Shown here in pieces: positions 63,061 through 64,000 of a stretch of 64,000 nucleotides of DNA (position 1 is the stretch's first letter; each line of letters starts with the position of its first letter). A model generated the notes under the pieces. That model searched no databases, was not told the origin of the DNA, and was given only the letters and a program-made list of their open reading frames with translations. This DNA comes from HyVt-105 sp049975425. Its GTDB lineage: Bacteria > Bacteroidota > Bacteroidia > Bacteroidales > VadinHA17. The stretch lies in assembly GCA_049975425.1 (NCBI GenBank), contig JBNGDI010000018.1, positions 1-64,000 on the forward strand, in the 5' to 3' direction. A program made the position numbers and the translations under genes.

Positions 63061-63597
63061 ATGCAAAAAAGCACCACACTCAGTAAAATCAGCAGAACAG
63101 GAATGATCATTCTGGTTCTTCTGACCGGTATGTTCATGCTTCCGCGGAATATTTCGGCCCAGGAAAAAACCGATTTTTCGGGTACCTGGAAACTGAATGA
63201 ATCGAAAAGCAGTACAGATGAAGGCCGATTTAGAATGGGCACCCCTACCCTAACCGTCACCCAGAAGGAAAACGAAATGAAGGTTGACAGGATCATGAGA
63301 GGCAGAGACGATCAGGAAAGAACATTTACCAGTACATACAGCCTGGACGGTAAAGAAACCTCCCAGGAAGCGTTCCGGGGTACAACCACATCCGTGGCCG
63401 GCTGGTCAGATAACGGAAAATCCCTCACTATCACAACGACACGCAAAATGGAAAGGGACGGACAGACTATGGAAATGAAAACCACCGAGGTATGGACACT
63501 CACGGAAGGAGGAAACAGCCTGACCATTACCAGCACTTCAAACACCCCCAGGGGTGAAATGAAAGTGACCCTGGTATACGACAAGCAACAGGATTGA
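63061..63597 (+). CDS. Small secreted lipocalin-like protein of unknown function
   Basis: This 178-residue protein has a signal peptide (TGMIILVLLTGMFMLPRNISAQ) and then a beta-rich body beginning DFSGTWKLNESKS. The G-x-W near the first strand is lipocalin-like. Alternating threonine-rich strands follow (TLTVTQKENEMKV, SLTITTTRKM, SLTITSTSNT). I know similar short Bacteroidota proteins but no function. It is divergent from the Tricorn-type gene, with which it shares an upstream region of about 110 bp. The frame can begin at 63034. Confidence 0.72.
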   Translation: MQKSTTLSKISRTGMIILVLLTGMFMLPRNISAQEKTDFSGTWKLNESKSSTDEGRFRMGTPTLTVTQKENEMKVDRIMRGRDDQERTFTSTYSLDGKETSQEAFRGTTTSVAGWSDNGKSLTITTTRKMERDGQTMEMKTTEVWTLTEGGNSLTITSTSNTPRGEMKVTLVYDKQQD

Positions 63598-63639
63598 TTG
63601 TGATTCAGTTTTTGGGTTAAGTATCGTTAGGTTAGGTTT

Positions 63640-63677
63640 GTAAATGGCGGAGGCACCAGCTTCCGCCATTTACTTTT
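63640..63677 (+). terminator. Intrinsic terminator shared by converging genes
   Basis: GTAAATGGCGGA (63640-63651) pairs with TCCGCCATTTAC (63662-63673), a perfect 12-bp stem, followed by a short T-run on the plus strand. The stop codon of the minus-strand glycosidase lies in the right arm. Confidence 0.8.
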
Positions 63678-64000
63678 CCTGCCGGTCACCGGCAGGCATT
63701 TCCGTATACATGCGGATCAGCAGTTTGGCCATGATGGCATCCCAGATATAGTTGGAAGGACAGTCAAGCACGGTATTATCGGGACTGTATGACTCCCAGA
63801 AATGATGGTTTTTCCTCAGCTGCACCATTACGGCATCCAGCATTTTGTTACCCAACTTCATGGCCTGGTCGTAAAAGCCATACTGCATCAGTCCGTCGAA
63901 AACCATGTAATCCCACAGCATCCATACCGGCCCGTTCCATTTGCAACAGTAATCCACGTCAGGGCTGTACCATGGATCATCGGCCGCCAGGGTGGGCACC
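63670..64000 (-). CDS. Trehalase/GH63-like glycosidase, C-terminal fragment
   Basis: The frame is open to the right edge, so this is the 3' end of a longer gene. About 110 residues are visible, with YCCKWNGPVWMLWDYMVFDGL and FWESYSPDN, the pattern of the final helices of an (alpha/alpha)6-barrel glycosidase. In GH37/GH63-type enzymes the glutamate of the E-x-Y-x-P motif lies in the active site. The precise family and substrate cannot be told from this fragment. It may belong to a further carbohydrate locus to the right. Confidence 0.75.
   Translation of the reverse strand, partial: VPTLAADDPWYSPDVDYCCKWNGPVWMLWDYMVFDGLMQYGFYDQAMKLGNKMLDAVMVQLRKNHHFWESYSPDNTVLDCPSNYIWDAIMAKLLIRMYTEMPAGDRQEK

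Noticed and set aside
1..64000. tRNA, rRNA, CRISPR, insertion sequence or prophage
   Set aside because: No cloverleaf-like stretch, regular spacer array, transposase or integrase was recognised on either strand.

Overview
The window comes from a member of the Bacteroidota. The evidence is two SusC/SusD pairs, a one-polypeptide hybrid two-component regulator, many lipoprotein-signal glycosidases, a type IX secretion sorting domain, and little Shine-Dalgarno signal before starts. The base composition and the PUL style (sulfatases mixed with beta-L-arabinofuranosidases) would suit a Marinilabiliales-like environmental lineage, but that is only a guess. No tRNA, rRNA, CRISPR array, insertion sequence or integrase was seen.

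Region 1 (1-5742, plus strand). The 3' end of a TRAP transporter large permease is followed directly by a LacI-type regulator. Next is a MarR-type regulator with a perfect 10-bp inverted repeat just before it. The same half-site recurs upstream of a five-gene membrane-lipid operon: CDP-alcohol phosphatidyltransferase, TauE/SafE-like exporter, CdsA-like cytidylyltransferase, CTP-dependent lipid-alcohol kinase-like protein, and a second CDP-alcohol phosphatidyltransferase. The operon ends at a hairpin that also serves the converging minus-strand genes.

Region 2 (5777-58251, minus strand). This is one very large polysaccharide-utilization locus, read from right to left. It begins with the hybrid regulator and a 642-bp intergenic region that holds repeated operator-like elements and leader hairpins. 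Then come SusC-SusD, a second SusC-SusD, a DUF1735-type surface glycan-binding lipoprotein and an unknown secreted protein. Three sulfatases, a GH31, a clan-GH-D-like lipoprotein, a GH127-type enzyme, a GH95-like enzyme and a metallophosphoesterase follow. The locus ends with a DUF5695-type protein, a gluzincin/beta-helix type IX cargo protein, an S9 peptidase, a GH127-type/DUF5695-type/GH127-type trio and an M6-like metallopeptidase. Several junctions overlap by 4 bp. Three cysteine/zinc beta-L-arabinofuranosidase-type enzymes, three sulfatases and three secreted peptidases together point to a sulfated, arabinose-rich target. A sulfated plant or algal hydroxyproline-rich glycoprotein or arabinogalactan is my leading hypothesis. 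A discoidin-like domain of one recognisable type recurs in the binding lipoprotein, inside one SusD, and in the type IX cargo protein, tying these surface proteins to one ligand.

Region 3 (58339-64000). A cation:proton antiporter and a Tricorn-type protease lie on the minus strand. A small secreted lipocalin-like protein lies on the plus strand, and the C-terminal end of a trehalase/GH63-like glycosidase runs off the window on the minus strand.
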